DNA from: Planctomycetaceae bacterium
Lineage (GTDB): Bacteria > Planctomycetota > Planctomycetia > Pirellulales > UBA1268
Length of the DNA stretch: 50,018 nt
Assembly: GCA_011523305.1 (NCBI GenBank)
Contig: WTHB01000128.1
Span: 1 to 50,018 of the forward strand
Direction of reading: 5' to 3'
The notes under the pieces: model-generated
Seen by the model: the letters and a program-made list of their open reading frames with translations, nothing else
Database searches by the model: none
What the model was told of the DNA's origin: nothing
Program-made: the position numbers and the translations under genes
Part shown: positions 9,668 to 19,758 of the stretch, piece after piece
Layout: each line of letters opens with the position of its first letter
How positions within the stretch are numbered: the first letter of the stretch is position 1

Positions 9668-9860
9668 TCCCAGGCCCCCTGGCAGATGCCCGCGTCGGCT
9701 CATCATGCCAGGCACGATCCAATGAGAGGGATCAGGTGGATGGTACGGGCTCCGAGACCAGGACACACCAAGCGACACGCTGTTTCAGCCGCCGTTGCTG
9801 GCATGCCGTCGGCTAGGCTTCGACAGTAAGGGCATCACGCTGTTCTGTCTTGGTCTGGTC

Positions 9861-10346
9861 ATGAAGCCACTCTTCTGTTCGCTCACCGGCCTGCGTCTCC
9901 TCTGCTGCCTGGCGATTGCGCCTGCGGCAACCTGCTGCCATGGCCGAGAACTCGACACCGCACCGCAGGGCCGCAGTCAGCCGCGAACGGTCTCGACCAC
10001 GATCGTCGGTCATGCTGAGGGGGCCTTGGCTCGGCTCAACTGGTCACCTGTCCCAACGCCACCAGCACTGCCGACGGCGAGCCTGCTCGGCCTTCTCTCC
10101 CCGCGGCTGAGCAGCGGTCTCACCAGCCACCAATTCGGAGGCCTGCAGACCCGCGACGGGCGGCTCGCCGGCCTCGGCATGCTTTCTCCCCGCCTTGCAC
10201 CGGCTCTTGTCCTCATTCGCTTCCCACCAGCCAGCCTGCGGGAACGAATACTCTATGGCGTTGCCGTGCTCTCGCCGCGGGCCGCGGTGGCCATTGAGAT
10301 GCTGCGGGAAGGTCGCCGACGGGCGAAACGCCACCGGCATCGCTGA
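9861..10346 (+). CDS. Hypothetical secreted protein with repeated LSPR motif
   Basis: MKPLFCSLTGLRLLCCLAIAPAATCCHG signal-like start; LLSPRLSSGL / MLSPRLAPAL / VLSPRAAVAI. Confidence 0.45.
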   Translation: MKPLFCSLTGLRLLCCLAIAPAATCCHGRELDTAPQGRSQPRTVSTTIVGHAEGALARLNWSPVPTPPALPTASLLGLLSPRLSSGLTSHQFGGLQTRDGRLAGLGMLSPRLAPALVLIRFPPASLRERILYGVAVLSPRAAVAIEMLREGRRRAKRHRHR

Positions 10347-10380
10347 TCGGGACGTCCCCGAACGAGGACACCCGTCCCGA
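10347..10380 (+). terminator. Hairpin after the hypothetical ORF
   Basis: TCGGGACG (10347-10354) / CGTCCCGA (10373-10380) perfect 8-bp arms with inner GTCC/GGAC pairing. Confidence 0.4.
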
Positions 10381-10432
10381 TTCTCAGCGCTCAGCGAGCC
10401 TTCCAGGCCACACTGCAGTCGCCTGAGACTCT

Positions 10433-11068
10433 ATGCTGAGAGCCGCCAGAACGATTGCACGCAGCCACCCGTTGGGCCGCTTCGCAAACCCACTGCTCGG
10501 CTGTGAAACTGGCTGGAAGACTGGGGACCGGTTCGGGCTGAACCCCGTGATCCTCATGCGAAATGGACAGATGCGAACCCGCAGAAAATCGTTTCTTCGA
10601 CTGTTGCCTGCCACGCTAGCGGTGATGTTCTCACTGGTGGTCGCCACCGCAGCACCGCCCAGTTCACCAACCGCCGAGCCAGATAGAGAAGCCTCAACGA
10701 GTGAAGCTGAACTGGCTCGCTACGCCGGCAGTTGGCAGGTGGTTACCATCGAGGCCAACGGGACCGTCTCCGCTGAGACCAGCCGAGTCATCGTGGTAGA
10801 CAACCGACCAGACGGCAGCTGGACGCTTACCGTCGATGGCCAGGAGATTGCCAGCGGAACAAACTCACTTGATCCGCTCGCAGTGCCCAAGGCCATCGAC
10901 ATCACCATTACGGAAGGCCAAGGCAGCGGGAGTGTCCTGCGGGGCATCTACGAACTCTCCGACCAAACCCGGCGGCTCTGCTTTCGGGGTGGTACCGGCT
11001 GGCGGCCCCGCGAGTTTTCTGGTGCCGCCGGCTCCGACAGCGTGCTCGTCACGTTTCAACGTCGGTAA
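10433..11068 (+). CDS. TIGR03067 domain-containing protein
   Basis: LARYAGSWQVVTIEANG...TDITITEG-like region and GIYELSDQTRRLCFRGG..RPREFS; likely starts at a downstream ATG near 10558. Confidence 0.75.
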   Translation: MLRAARTIARSHPLGRFANPLLGCETGWKTGDRFGLNPVILMRNGQMRTRRKSFLRLLPATLAVMFSLVVATAAPPSSPTAEPDREASTSEAELARYAGSWQVVTIEANGTVSAETSRVIVVDNRPDGSWTLTVDGQEIASGTNSLDPLAVPKAIDITITEGQGSGSVLRGIYELSDQTRRLCFRGGTGWRPREFSGAAGSDSVLVTFQRR

Positions 11069-11178
11069 GAAAGCCTGACCCAGCACGTCTCGCCAGGCTC
11101 AACCGACAGGTTCGCCGCCCTCGGCTGGCTCAGGTAACGCGAGCCTGCGGGGAAGGGAGCCATCACAACGACTGGCAG

Positions 11179-12207
11179 TCAGTCCACCAGATGGCAGGCC
11201 ACCTCATGCCCAGCGGCGACCGGCCGCAGGGTAGGGACCTCGCGGGTGCAGCGGTCTTCTCGCAACGGGCAGCGGGTATGGAACGGACACCCGCTCGGTG
11301 GATTGACCGGACTGGGTACGTCACCGGCAAGCACCACCCGCTGCCGCGTCCGCTCCTGGGCCGGATCGGGCAAGGGAACCGCTGAAATCAAAGCCTGTGT
11401 GTAGGGGTGCCGAGGCTGCTCAATGATCGTGTGCGTGGCTGCCAGTTCAACGATCCGGCCGAGGTACATCACGGCAATCCGGTCACTCACATGCCGCACT
11501 GCGGCCAGATCATGAGCAATAAAAATCAGCGTCAACTGCAAGTCGTTTCGCAGGTCGGCCAGCAGGTTGATGATCTGTGCCTGAATCGAGACATCGAGCG
11601 CACTGATCGGCTCATCAGCAACGATCAAATCAGGCCCGAGGGCCAAGGCCCGGGCAATTCCGATCCGCTGCCGCTGGCCACCAGAGAATTCGTGTGGATA
11701 GCGGCGAATCACCTGGGGATCGAGACCGACGGTCTTGAGCAGGTGCTGTACCCGTTCCCGCCGCTGGCTGCCGCTGGCGACGGCAAAGTTCCGCAGTGGC
11801 TCCGCCACAATCGCCTCAACCGTCATCCGGGGGTTCAGCGAGGCAAACGGATCCTGAAAAATCATCTGCATCCGACGACGAAGATCCCGCAGCCTCCGAT
11901 CCCACCGCCAACGACCTCCTCGCTGCTGCCAGAACTCGTGAATTGGCTGGCCATCAAAAATCACCTCGCCCGCCACCGGCCGCAGCAACTGCAGCACGGC
12001 CCGACCGGTGGTCGACTTCCCACAGCCGCTCTCACCAACCAGTCCGAGCGTCTCCCCGCGGGCCACTGAGAAACTCACGCCATCGACCGCTCGGACCTCA
12101 CCGGGCTTCCCGCCGAACCAGCCACCCGAGCCCGACACGGGAAACCGAACAGCCAGATCCCGCACGTCGAGTAGGGGTCGATCGGGTGGTGACACCGAAG
12201 TGCTCAT
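11179..12207 (-). CDS. oppF: Oligopeptide/dipeptide ABC transporter ATP-binding protein (OppF/DppF-like)
   Basis: [50 protein letters not shown]-terminal [12 protein letters not shown] overlaps the oppD stop (TGATG). Confidence 0.92.
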   Translation of the reverse strand: MSTSVSPPDRPLLDVRDLAVRFPVSGSGGWFGGKPGEVRAVDGVSFSVARGETLGLVGESGCGKSTTGRAVLQLLRPVAGEVIFDGQPIHEFWQQRGGRWRWDRRLRDLRRRMQMIFQDPFASLNPRMTVEAIVAEPLRNFAVASGSQRRERVQHLLKTVGLDPQVIRRYPHEFSGGQRQRIGIARALALGPDLIVADEPISALDVSIQAQIINLLADLRNDLQLTLIFIAHDLAAVRHVSDRIAVMYLGRIVELAATHTIIEQPRHPYTQALISAVPLPDPAQERTRQRVVLAGDVPSPVNPPSGCPFHTRCPLREDRCTREVPTLRPVAAGHEVACHLVD

Positions 12208-13214
12208 CAGGCAGCCCCCGCTTCCCAGCAAGCCGCCCGGTGCGTCGGTGACGCCACCATCACCTCAGGATACTCCTGCCGGCACCGGTCACCGGCTCGA
12301 TCACACCGAGGATGAAAGGGACAGCCACCCGGCAGATGTCCCAGATCGGGCGGCAGCCCGGGAATCGCTGGCAGCGACTCCTGGGCCGGTGTATCGAGCC
12401 GGGGCATGCTGGCAAGCAGCCCCCGGGTGTAGGGATGGAGCGGCCTGGCAAACACCTCAGCGGTCGTGCCTTCCTCCACGATCCGACCGGCATACATCAC
12501 CGCGACCCGATCGGCCGTGCCGGCCACCACCCCGAGATCGTGCGTGATGAGCACCACTGCCGTCCCGAGCGTGTCCTGCAGGTCGCTGATCAGTTCCAGG
12601 ATCTGAGCCTGAATCGTCACATCAAGCGCCGTGGTCGGTTCGTCCGCAAACAGCACCTCCGGCCCGCAGAGCAACGCCATCGCAATCATCACCCGCTGCC
12701 GCATGCCACCCGAGAACTGGTGGGGGTGTTGATCAATTCGGCGATCGGCATCAGGAATCCCGACCCGGGTCAGCATCTCAACTGCCGCCTGTCGGGCCGC
12801 GGCCCGGGTGGCTCCCTGGTGCACCTCCAACACCTCGGTCAACTGTCGGGCCACGGTCAGGTACGGGTTCAGGGCAGTCAGGGGATCCTGAAAGATCATG
12901 GCCAGGCGATTGCCACGCAACTGGGCTACCTGCCGCTCCGACACACTGAGCAGATCTCGCCCACCAAAGAGAATCTCACCTGTTGGATGGACGGCTGGTG
13001 GCATTGGTACCAGCCGGAGCGCCGAAAGACAGGCGACGCTCTTGCCCGAGCCACTTTCCCCAACGATACCGAGCGTCTCACCCCGGCGGACCGCAAAGCT
13101 TACCCCGTCGACTGCCTTTACGACCCCGTCAGCAGTGTGAAAGTGGGTCCGCAGATCGCGCACCTCAAGGACCGTCTCCCGGCTGGCTGGCTCGCTGGCT
13201 GTTTGCACGTGCAT
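12207..13214 (-). CDS. oppD: Oligopeptide/dipeptide ABC transporter ATP-binding protein (OppD/DppD-like)
   Basis: [61 protein letters not shown]; start taken at ATG 13214 (or 13220), not the track start. Confidence 0.92.
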   Translation of the reverse strand: MHVQTASEPASRETVLEVRDLRTHFHTADGVVKAVDGVSFAVRRGETLGIVGESGSGKSVACLSALRLVPMPPAVHPTGEILFGGRDLLSVSERQVAQLRGNRLAMIFQDPLTALNPYLTVARQLTEVLEVHQGATRAAARQAAVEMLTRVGIPDADRRIDQHPHQFSGGMRQRVMIAMALLCGPEVLFADEPTTALDVTIQAQILELISDLQDTLGTAVVLITHDLGVVAGTADRVAVMYAGRIVEEGTTAEVFARPLHPYTRGLLASMPRLDTPAQESLPAIPGLPPDLGHLPGGCPFHPRCDRAGDRCRQEYPEVMVASPTHRAACWEAGAA

Positions 13215-13373
13215 CTCCATCACCTGCGCCATGCCGGCCATCGCGCCCGTAAGAAACGAGAACTGGACGACATTTGCCCAAATAGCCTCTTCACGACGAG
13301 TCACGCCGGGCTTGTCACCGAGCGGTTCACCACGCAGCGAATCGGCCCATCTGTCAGCCACCCAACCGTCTAC

Positions 13374-15485
13374 ATGTCTCGAGGCCCCACAATGTACCTC
13401 GTACGTTCTGGTCGCGTCTCCGTCCTTCTGGTGGGTCTGCTGCTTGCAGCAGCAGACGCTGCTCCGCCTGACCCCTATGACCTCGTCATCTACGGTCCGA
13501 CCAGTGCTGGCGTCGCAGCGGCCGTGCAGGCCAAACGGATGGACCTTGAGGTGATCGTCGTTGGCCCCGACACGCATCTAGGGGGTCTCTCGGCCAGCGG
13601 CCTAGGCTGGACAGACAGCGGCAACAAGACAGTCATCGGTGGCGTCGCCCTCGAGTTCTACAAACGGATCTTTGCCTCATACGACAGGCCCGAAGCCTGG
13701 ACCTGGCAGAGCAGAGCCACCTACGGCAACCGCGGCCAGGGCACGCCGGCAATCGACGGTGAAGGGCGGGCGATGTGGGTCTTTGAACCACACATTGCCG
13801 AGCAGGTCTTTGAGGACCTCGTTCGTGAACACGGCATCACGGTACACCGGGACGAATGGCTCGATCGTTCGGGCAGTGGTGTGACCATGGCCGCCGGACG
13901 CATCCAGTCCATCAGGATGCTCTCCGGCCGGGAATACACCGGGCAGATGTTCATCGATGCCACCTACGAAGGCGACCTGATGGCCGCAGCGGGCGTCCGC
14001 TACACCATTGGCCGTGAATCAAATAGCACCTACGGGGAAACGCTCAATGGTGTACAGATCAAGCATGCTCGATCTCATCAATTCACCAACGATGTCTCGG
14101 CCTACCGGGTTCCGGGCGACCCCCGCAGTGGCCTGCTGCCTCGCGTGCAGGCTGGCAGCCCGGGCGAACCGGGGGCGGGTGACCAGCGGGTGCAGGCCTA
14201 CAACTTCCGCATGTGCCTGACCCGGGTGCCGGAAAACCGCATTCCCTTCCCACAACCGCCCGGCTACGACCCCGCCCAGTATGAACTGCTGCTGCGGGAC
14301 CTCCTCGCCGGCTCGCGGCACATTCGCGGCAAGTTTGACATGCTGCCCAACCTCAAGACTGACACCAACAACGCTGGGTCCTTCTCCACCGACAACATCG
14401 GCATGAACGATGACTACCCCGATGCGAGTTACCAGCGGCGACGGGCGATCATTGCCGAGCATCGGACGTACCAGCAGGGCTACTGCTACTTCCTGGCGAA
14501 CGACCCACGGGTGCCAGAGGATGTCCGGAAGTGGTACGGTGCCTGGGGCTTGGCCAAGGACGAGTTCCGCGACAACGGACACTGGCCACACCAGATCTAT
14601 GTCCGTGAAGCTCGCCGGATGGTTGGTGACCTGGTCATCACTGAAAATCACCTGCGGCGGACAATTCCGACGGCCCGACCGATTGGCATGGGCTCTTACA
14701 ACATGGATTCCCACCATGTGCAGCGGTATGTCGATGAGCATGGCTTCGTCCGCAACGAAGGCGACATCCAGGTCAACCCGGGTGGACCCTACCCCATCGA
14801 CTACGGGGCAATCATCCCGCAACGCGACGACTGCCAAAACCTCTTTGTCGTCTGCGCCGTTTCAAGCTCTCACATTGCCTATGGCTCGATTCGGATGGAG
14901 CCGGTCTTCATGATCCTCGGCCAGAGTGCCACCACTGCCGCCGCCCAGGCCCTTCGTGAGGGCGTCGCTGTGCAGGATATTGACTACGCCAGGCTTGCCC
15001 GGCGACTCAAAGCCGACGGCCAGGTGCTCGCCTATGCCGCCCCTCCTCAGCCCACCCCAGGCATTCCTGCCAAGACTATCTCTGGCATTGTTGTGGATGA
15101 TGCCCAGGCAACGACCACTGGCTCGTGGACAGGTTCAACAGCCCTCCGGCCCTTCGTCGGCTCCGGCTATCGCCATGATGGCAACGCCGGAAAGGGGAGC
15201 CGCACGATCACTTTTCAGACTCCCCTGGAGCCTGGCCTGTACACCGTCTGGCTGTCCTACACCCCCGCTGCCAACCGCGCAACCAATGTCCCGGTTGTCA
15301 TTCGTCATGCAGGCGGTGTCACGCGACTCCAGATCAACCAACAGACACCGCCACCACGCGATGGTCTGTTTGTCTTGCTGGGCCGTTATTCCTTTGGTGA
15401 CAGCGGTGCCGTTGAGGTCTCGAACCACAATACAAACGGCCATGTTGTTGCTGATGCGGTACGCTTCCAACGAGACGACACGTGA
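13374..15485 (+). CDS. FAD-dependent oxidoreductase with C-terminal golvesin/xanthan lyase-type domain
   Basis: DLVIYGPTSAGVAAAVQAKRMDLEVIVVGPDTHLGGLSASGLGWTD; C-terminal VDDAQA..GSWTGST..PFVGSGYRHDGN; ATG at 13374 or 13392 after a signal-like stretch. Confidence 0.85.
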   Translation: MSRGPTMYLVRSGRVSVLLVGLLLAAADAAPPDPYDLVIYGPTSAGVAAAVQAKRMDLEVIVVGPDTHLGGLSASGLGWTDSGNKTVIGGVALEFYKRIFASYDRPEAWTWQSRATYGNRGQGTPAIDGEGRAMWVFEPHIAEQVFEDLVREHGITVHRDEWLDRSGSGVTMAAGRIQSIRMLSGREYTGQMFIDATYEGDLMAAAGVRYTIGRESNSTYGETLNGVQIKHARSHQFTNDVSAYRVPGDPRSGLLPRVQAGSPGEPGAGDQRVQAYNFRMCLTRVPENRIPFPQPPGYDPAQYELLLRDLLAGSRHIRGKFDMLPNLKTDTNNAGSFSTDNIGMNDDYPDASYQRRRAIIAEHRTYQQGYCYFLANDPRVPEDVRKWYGAWGLAKDEFRDNGHWPHQIYVREARRMVGDLVITENHLRRTIPTARPIGMGSYNMDSHHVQRYVDEHGFVRNEGDIQVNPGGPYPIDYGAIIPQRDDCQNLFVVCAVSSSHIAYGSIRMEPVFMILGQSATTAAAQALREGVAVQDIDYARLARRLKADGQVLAYAAPPQPTPGIPAKTISGIVVDDAQATTTGSWTGSTALRPFVGSGYRHDGNAGKGSRTITFQTPLEPGLYTVWLSYTPAANRATNVPVVIRHAGGVTRLQINQQTPPPRDGLFVLLGRYSFGDSGAVEVSNHNTNGHVVADAVRFQRDDT

Positions 15486-15524
15486 TTGGCTCGATTGTTT
15501 TAAACCTCCGAAAGCCCTTGTCTC

Positions 15525-16961
15525 ATGAAGCCGCTGTTCCTGGTCTTGCTCCTGTCGCTCGCTGCGATCCTTCACACCTCTGGTGCACACGCAGTGGCAC
15601 CAGTCGAGCGACCCAACATTCTGATCATCCTCGGCGACGACATCGACCGTGACATGCTCGGCCCCTGGGGAGGGCAGGCCCACACACCGCACCTCGACCA
15701 ACTGGCTGCCGCTGGTGTCCGGCTGGAGAACGCCTACGCCAATGTCGCCATGTGCGCACCGTTCCGGCAGGAATTCTTCAGCGGACGCTGTGCCTGGCGA
15801 ACCCGTGCCATTCCCAACCATTCCCATTCAGTGGCTGGCACCACAAGCCTGCCGCACTACCTGCGGCCCCTCGGCTATCGAGTGGGACTGCTTGGCAAAA
15901 AACACATTGGTCCGCCAGCAGCCTATCCGTTCGACAACGTCGGCACCCTGCCCAAAACAGCCGACCCCAACCCTGAGGCACTCCAGCAGGCCAAACAGTA
16001 CATCACCTCGGCTCGTGATGCGGGTGACCCCTTTTGCCTGGTGATTGCTTCACACGATGGGCATGGGCCCTACACCCATGGTGATCGTAGCCGCTACCCA
16101 CCAGCAGCGGTCGCGATTCCCGCCGATGCCATCGACACGCCGAGGTACCGCCAGGAACTCGCCGCCCATCTTGCGGAAGTCAGCAATCTCGATGCCCTCG
16201 TCGGCCATCTCCGCGACCTGCTTCGGCAGGAAGGGCTGACAGACAACACGCTGGTTCTCTTCTGTTCGGAGCAGGGCAACGCCTTCCCCTTTTCAAAATG
16301 GACCTGCTTTGATGATGGCCTGGCGTGCGGCATCATTGCGGCCCTCCCTGGGGTCATCCCTGCGAATACATCCTGTGCGGAACTCACCTGGGTAGCTGAC
16401 ATCGCCCCCACCCTGCTCACGGCAGCCGGCGGCAACCCAGCCTCGTTTCAGTGTGACGGGAAGAGCCAGTGGAACAACTGGCTCGGCAACCACCAGCCGG
16501 TTCATGAATACGCCTACGGAATCTTTGCCAACTGCAACATCATCAACAACAGGGACCGAATCTTCCCCATTCGTTCGATTCGTGACACCCGCTATACGCT
16601 GATCTGGTCCCCCCGAGCCGCCGAAGAGGTCACGTCGAATGTCACGCTCACCCAAGCACTCCGACTCACCCAAGGAGAGACACTCCAGGGAACACCCGAC
16701 GCTGCCGCCTCGTGGGTCCTCGCTGCTGGTAGCAATGCGGAAACACAAGAGCAACGCTTGGTTGAGCGTCTCCATCACCGTCCCGAATGGGCACTCTACG
16801 ACCGCGTGAAAGACCCCGAGGAACTCGAGAATGTGGCCGGGACAGCAGCCTCCGCTGCCGTTCAGCACCGCCTGCAGACAGCGCTGCAAACATGGCTCGA
16901 GCACTGGAATGATCGCGATCCAGTGCAAACGGAAAAGCAGTTTTTGAAAAAGCAACGTTGA
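15525..16961 (+). CDS. Sulfatase
   Basis: RPNILIILGDDIDRDMLGPWGG; C-A-P-F-R sulfatase CxPxR signature; secreted. Confidence 0.9.
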   Translation: MKPLFLVLLLSLAAILHTSGAHAVAPVERPNILIILGDDIDRDMLGPWGGQAHTPHLDQLAAAGVRLENAYANVAMCAPFRQEFFSGRCAWRTRAIPNHSHSVAGTTSLPHYLRPLGYRVGLLGKKHIGPPAAYPFDNVGTLPKTADPNPEALQQAKQYITSARDAGDPFCLVIASHDGHGPYTHGDRSRYPPAAVAIPADAIDTPRYRQELAAHLAEVSNLDALVGHLRDLLRQEGLTDNTLVLFCSEQGNAFPFSKWTCFDDGLACGIIAALPGVIPANTSCAELTWVADIAPTLLTAAGGNPASFQCDGKSQWNNWLGNHQPVHEYAYGIFANCNIINNRDRIFPIRSIRDTRYTLIWSPRAAEEVTSNVTLTQALRLTQGETLQGTPDAAASWVLAAGSNAETQEQRLVERLHHRPEWALYDRVKDPEELENVAGTAASAAVQHRLQTALQTWLEHWNDRDPVQTEKQFLKKQR

Positions 16962-17052
16962 GTGCCGCCATCCCGCTGGCACATGCTCAGAGCTAGCAAA
17001 GGCAGTCCTGAGCTGAGGTTCGACCCTGTTACCCGCGCGGAGCAAAAAGTAC

Positions 17053-18798
17053 ATGCGGCAAAGAATGTTGTGTCGAACCAAACCAACGGTCAACACGTTT
17101 TGCAACCTTGGTGGAATGTTGCTCATGGTGACCGTCTTTGGGCCAGGCCTTCCCCTCTGGGCAGCCGAACGCCCCAACATCGTCATCATCCTCTCTGATG
17201 ACATGGGCTATTCCGATATCGGCTGCTACGGCAGTGAGATTCGGACGCCGACACTCGATCACCTCGCTGCCAACGGCATACGCTTTACGCAGTTCTACAA
17301 CACTGGCCGCTGCTGCCCGACGCGGGCCAGTTTGCTGACGGGTCTCTACCCTCATCAAACCGGAATCGGGCACATGATGAATAATCGGGGACTTCCGGGC
17401 TATCGAGGAGATTTGAATGATCGCTGCCTGACCATCGCTGAAGCCTTGCGGCCTGCGGGCTACAAAAACTACATGGCCGGCAAATGGCATCTCACCAAGC
17501 AGACCGCACCGAAGAACGAAAGTGAAAAATACAACTGGCCCCTGCAACGTGGCTTTGACCGGTTCTACGGGACCATTCATGGCGCTGGTAGTTTTTTTGA
17601 TCCCTTCAGTCTCGTCCGCGGGAACACGCTGATTTCGCCGTATGCCGACGAACAGTATCAGCCGGAGCGGTACTACTACACCGACGCGATTGCTGACCAT
17701 GCTGCCCGGTTTGTTCGGGAACATAACGCTGATTCGCCGTTCTTTCTGTACGTCGCCTTTACCGCCGCCCACTGGCCGATGCATGCCCTGCCGGCAGATA
17801 TGGAACAAACACGAGGGAGATACGCCGCTGGGTACGCAGCTGTTCGGAACGCCCGCTATCAGCGGATGCTCGCGTGTGGTGTCATCGATAAAGCGGCAAC
17901 GACCCTTTGGCCACTGGAAGACGCATGGGGTGAGCAGGGTGCGTCATGGCACTGGGATGAACGCAACATGGAGGTCTACGCTGCCATGGTCGAGTCGATG
18001 GACCGGGGCATTGGCCGGATCGTGACAGCACTTACCGCAACTGACCAACTCAACAACACACTCATCTGCTATCTGCAAGACAATGGTGGTTGCGCTGAAA
18101 CAATGGGGCGGAGACTGACCGGGCCCGCCCGATCGGAAGCTCCCTCATTGCCACCGATGGCAGACAGCGCGCTCCAGACCGACATGATTCCCAAGCAGAC
18201 CCGTGATGGGTATCCAGTCCGCCAGGGCAAGGGGGTGATGGCCGGTCCAGCCGACACGTTCATCGGCTACGGCAAAGCCTGGGCGACGGTCTCCAACACA
18301 CCTTTTCGCCGCTACAAACACTGGGTGCATGAAGGCGGTATCGCCACGCCACTCATCACACACTGGCCCGCTGGCATAATGAAACCCGGACGAACGGAGT
18401 CGACGCCTGGACAGCTGATTGACCTCATGGCAACCGCCGTCGACTTATCAAATGGAACGTACCCAGCCGAAAAGACACCTCTTGAAGGCGTGACACTGCA
18501 GCCGGTCTTCCAGGGGAACTCACTACGGCCCAGAAAGCTCTACTGGGAACACGAGGGAAACCGAGCGATCCGTGATGGTAATTGGAAGCTTGTGGCCGGT
18601 TTCAACGAACCCTGGTCGCTGCATGACATCAGCACCGACCGGTCTGAACAGCATGATCTGAGCAGCCTGCATCCCGAGCGGGTCAAAGCCTTGGCCGCAG
18701 CCTGGGACGCCTATGCAGCCCGGACACAGGTTGTCGACTGGCGGACCTTCAAGCCCAGGCCGAAGGCCCGCCGTCCCAAAGCCGATCCCACGCGATAA
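17053..18798 (+). CDS. Arylsulfatase
   Basis: RPNIVIILSDDMGYSDIGCYG, CCPTRASLLTGLYPHQTGIG signature, MAGKWHL; start may be internal (MLLMVTVFG...). Confidence 0.93.
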   Translation: MRQRMLCRTKPTVNTFCNLGGMLLMVTVFGPGLPLWAAERPNIVIILSDDMGYSDIGCYGSEIRTPTLDHLAANGIRFTQFYNTGRCCPTRASLLTGLYPHQTGIGHMMNNRGLPGYRGDLNDRCLTIAEALRPAGYKNYMAGKWHLTKQTAPKNESEKYNWPLQRGFDRFYGTIHGAGSFFDPFSLVRGNTLISPYADEQYQPERYYYTDAIADHAARFVREHNADSPFFLYVAFTAAHWPMHALPADMEQTRGRYAAGYAAVRNARYQRMLACGVIDKAATTLWPLEDAWGEQGASWHWDERNMEVYAAMVESMDRGIGRIVTALTATDQLNNTLICYLQDNGGCAETMGRRLTGPARSEAPSLPPMADSALQTDMIPKQTRDGYPVRQGKGVMAGPADTFIGYGKAWATVSNTPFRRYKHWVHEGGIATPLITHWPAGIMKPGRTESTPGQLIDLMATAVDLSNGTYPAEKTPLEGVTLQPVFQGNSLRPRKLYWEHEGNRAIRDGNWKLVAGFNEPWSLHDISTDRSEQHDLSSLHPERVKALAAAWDAYAARTQVVDWRTFKPRPKARRPKADPTR

Positions 18799-18843
18799 GG
18801 TCAGCGACTCGAGACACCCAGCAGCCACACTGCCTGGGCTCGT

Positions 18844-19758
18844 TCAGGTCCGCATCCGCGGGTCGAGAGCATCGCGGACACCATCACCGAGAAAGTTGAG
18901 CGCAAACAAGAGCAGGGTCATCACGCCACCTGGAAAGACGAGCGTCCACCAGAAGACGAGCATCTGATTGGCTCCGTCATTGATGAGGCTCCCGAGGCTG
19001 GGGCTTGGTGGCTGCACCCCAAGCCCGAGAAACGACAGGAATGCCTCCTGCAGAATCATCGATGGCACCGTCAAGGTAAAGGTGACGATCACCGGCCCGA
19101 GGGTGTTGGGAATGAGATGCCGAAAGACGATTGCTCGGCCCGGGGTGCCAAGACTGCGGGCAGCGAGCACAAAGTCCTGTTCTTTCAGGCTCATCACCTG
19201 CCCGCGAACCACCCGAGCCGTCAGGAGCCAGCCCACTGCTCCGAGGGCGAGGAACAACAGCAGCAGGCTCTTGCCGAGGATGGTGACGAGAATGATCACC
19301 AGGAACATGTAGGGCAGGGCATAAAGGATGTCGACGGTCCGCATCATCAGGCTATCGACGACGCCCCCGGCATAACTCGCCACGGCGCCGTAGATGGTGC
19401 CAATCGTGGCGGCCACGATCGCTGCCAGCAGTCCGACGGAAAGGCTCACCCGGCCACCCACCAGCACCCGCACCAAGAGATCGCGGCCGTAAAAGTCCGT
19501 GCCGAAGGGATGCTGCCAGGAGGGTGGCTGAGGACCGTAGGCGAGGTCCTGCGTCTGGGCGTCATAACCCCAGACGGCATGGAGAACCAGCGGGCCAACA
19601 AGGCAGGCCAGACCCACCAGCAGAATGATCAGCCCGCTGGCAACCGCCATGGAATTCTTCCGCAGCCGTCGCCAGGCGTCCTGCCAGAGCGAGGTTCCGG
19701 CAATCAGCGCATCGTCCGGGCGTGCCCCGGCAGCCAGGGAGTCATCAGCACCGGTCAT
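18844..19758 (-). CDS. oppC: Oligopeptide ABC transporter permease (OppC/DppC-like)
   Basis: HPFGTDFYGRDLLVRVLVGGRVSLSVGLLA; FVLAARSLGTPGRAIVFRHLIPN inner-membrane EAA loop; 4-nt overlap with oppB. Confidence 0.92.
   Translation of the reverse strand: MTGADDSLAAGARPDDALIAGTSLWQDAWRRLRKNSMAVASGLIILLVGLACLVGPLVLHAVWGYDAQTQDLAYGPQPPSWQHPFGTDFYGRDLLVRVLVGGRVSLSVGLLAAIVAATIGTIYGAVASYAGGVVDSLMMRTVDILYALPYMFLVIILVTILGKSLLLLFLALGAVGWLLTARVVRGQVMSLKEQDFVLAARSLGTPGRAIVFRHLIPNTLGPVIVTFTLTVPSMILQEAFLSFLGLGVQPPSPSLGSLINDGANQMLVFWWTLVFPGGVMTLLLFALNFLGDGVRDALDPRMRT

Noticed and set aside
12312-13373. N-terminal ~354 aa of the 1057-aa plus-strand ORF
   Set aside because: It is antisense to oppD (12207-13214), which has full ABC ATPase motifs. 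The oxidoreductase starts at ATG 13374/13392 with a signal-like sequence, so the upstream extension is a high-GC artefact.
17010-17045. tRNA T-loop-like string ggttcgaccctgtt
   Set aside because: No flanking T-stem pairing, acceptor stem or anticodon arm could be assembled.
16293-17204. 303-aa minus-strand ORF across two sulfatase genes
   Set aside because: Antisense over both sulfatases; no domain recognised.
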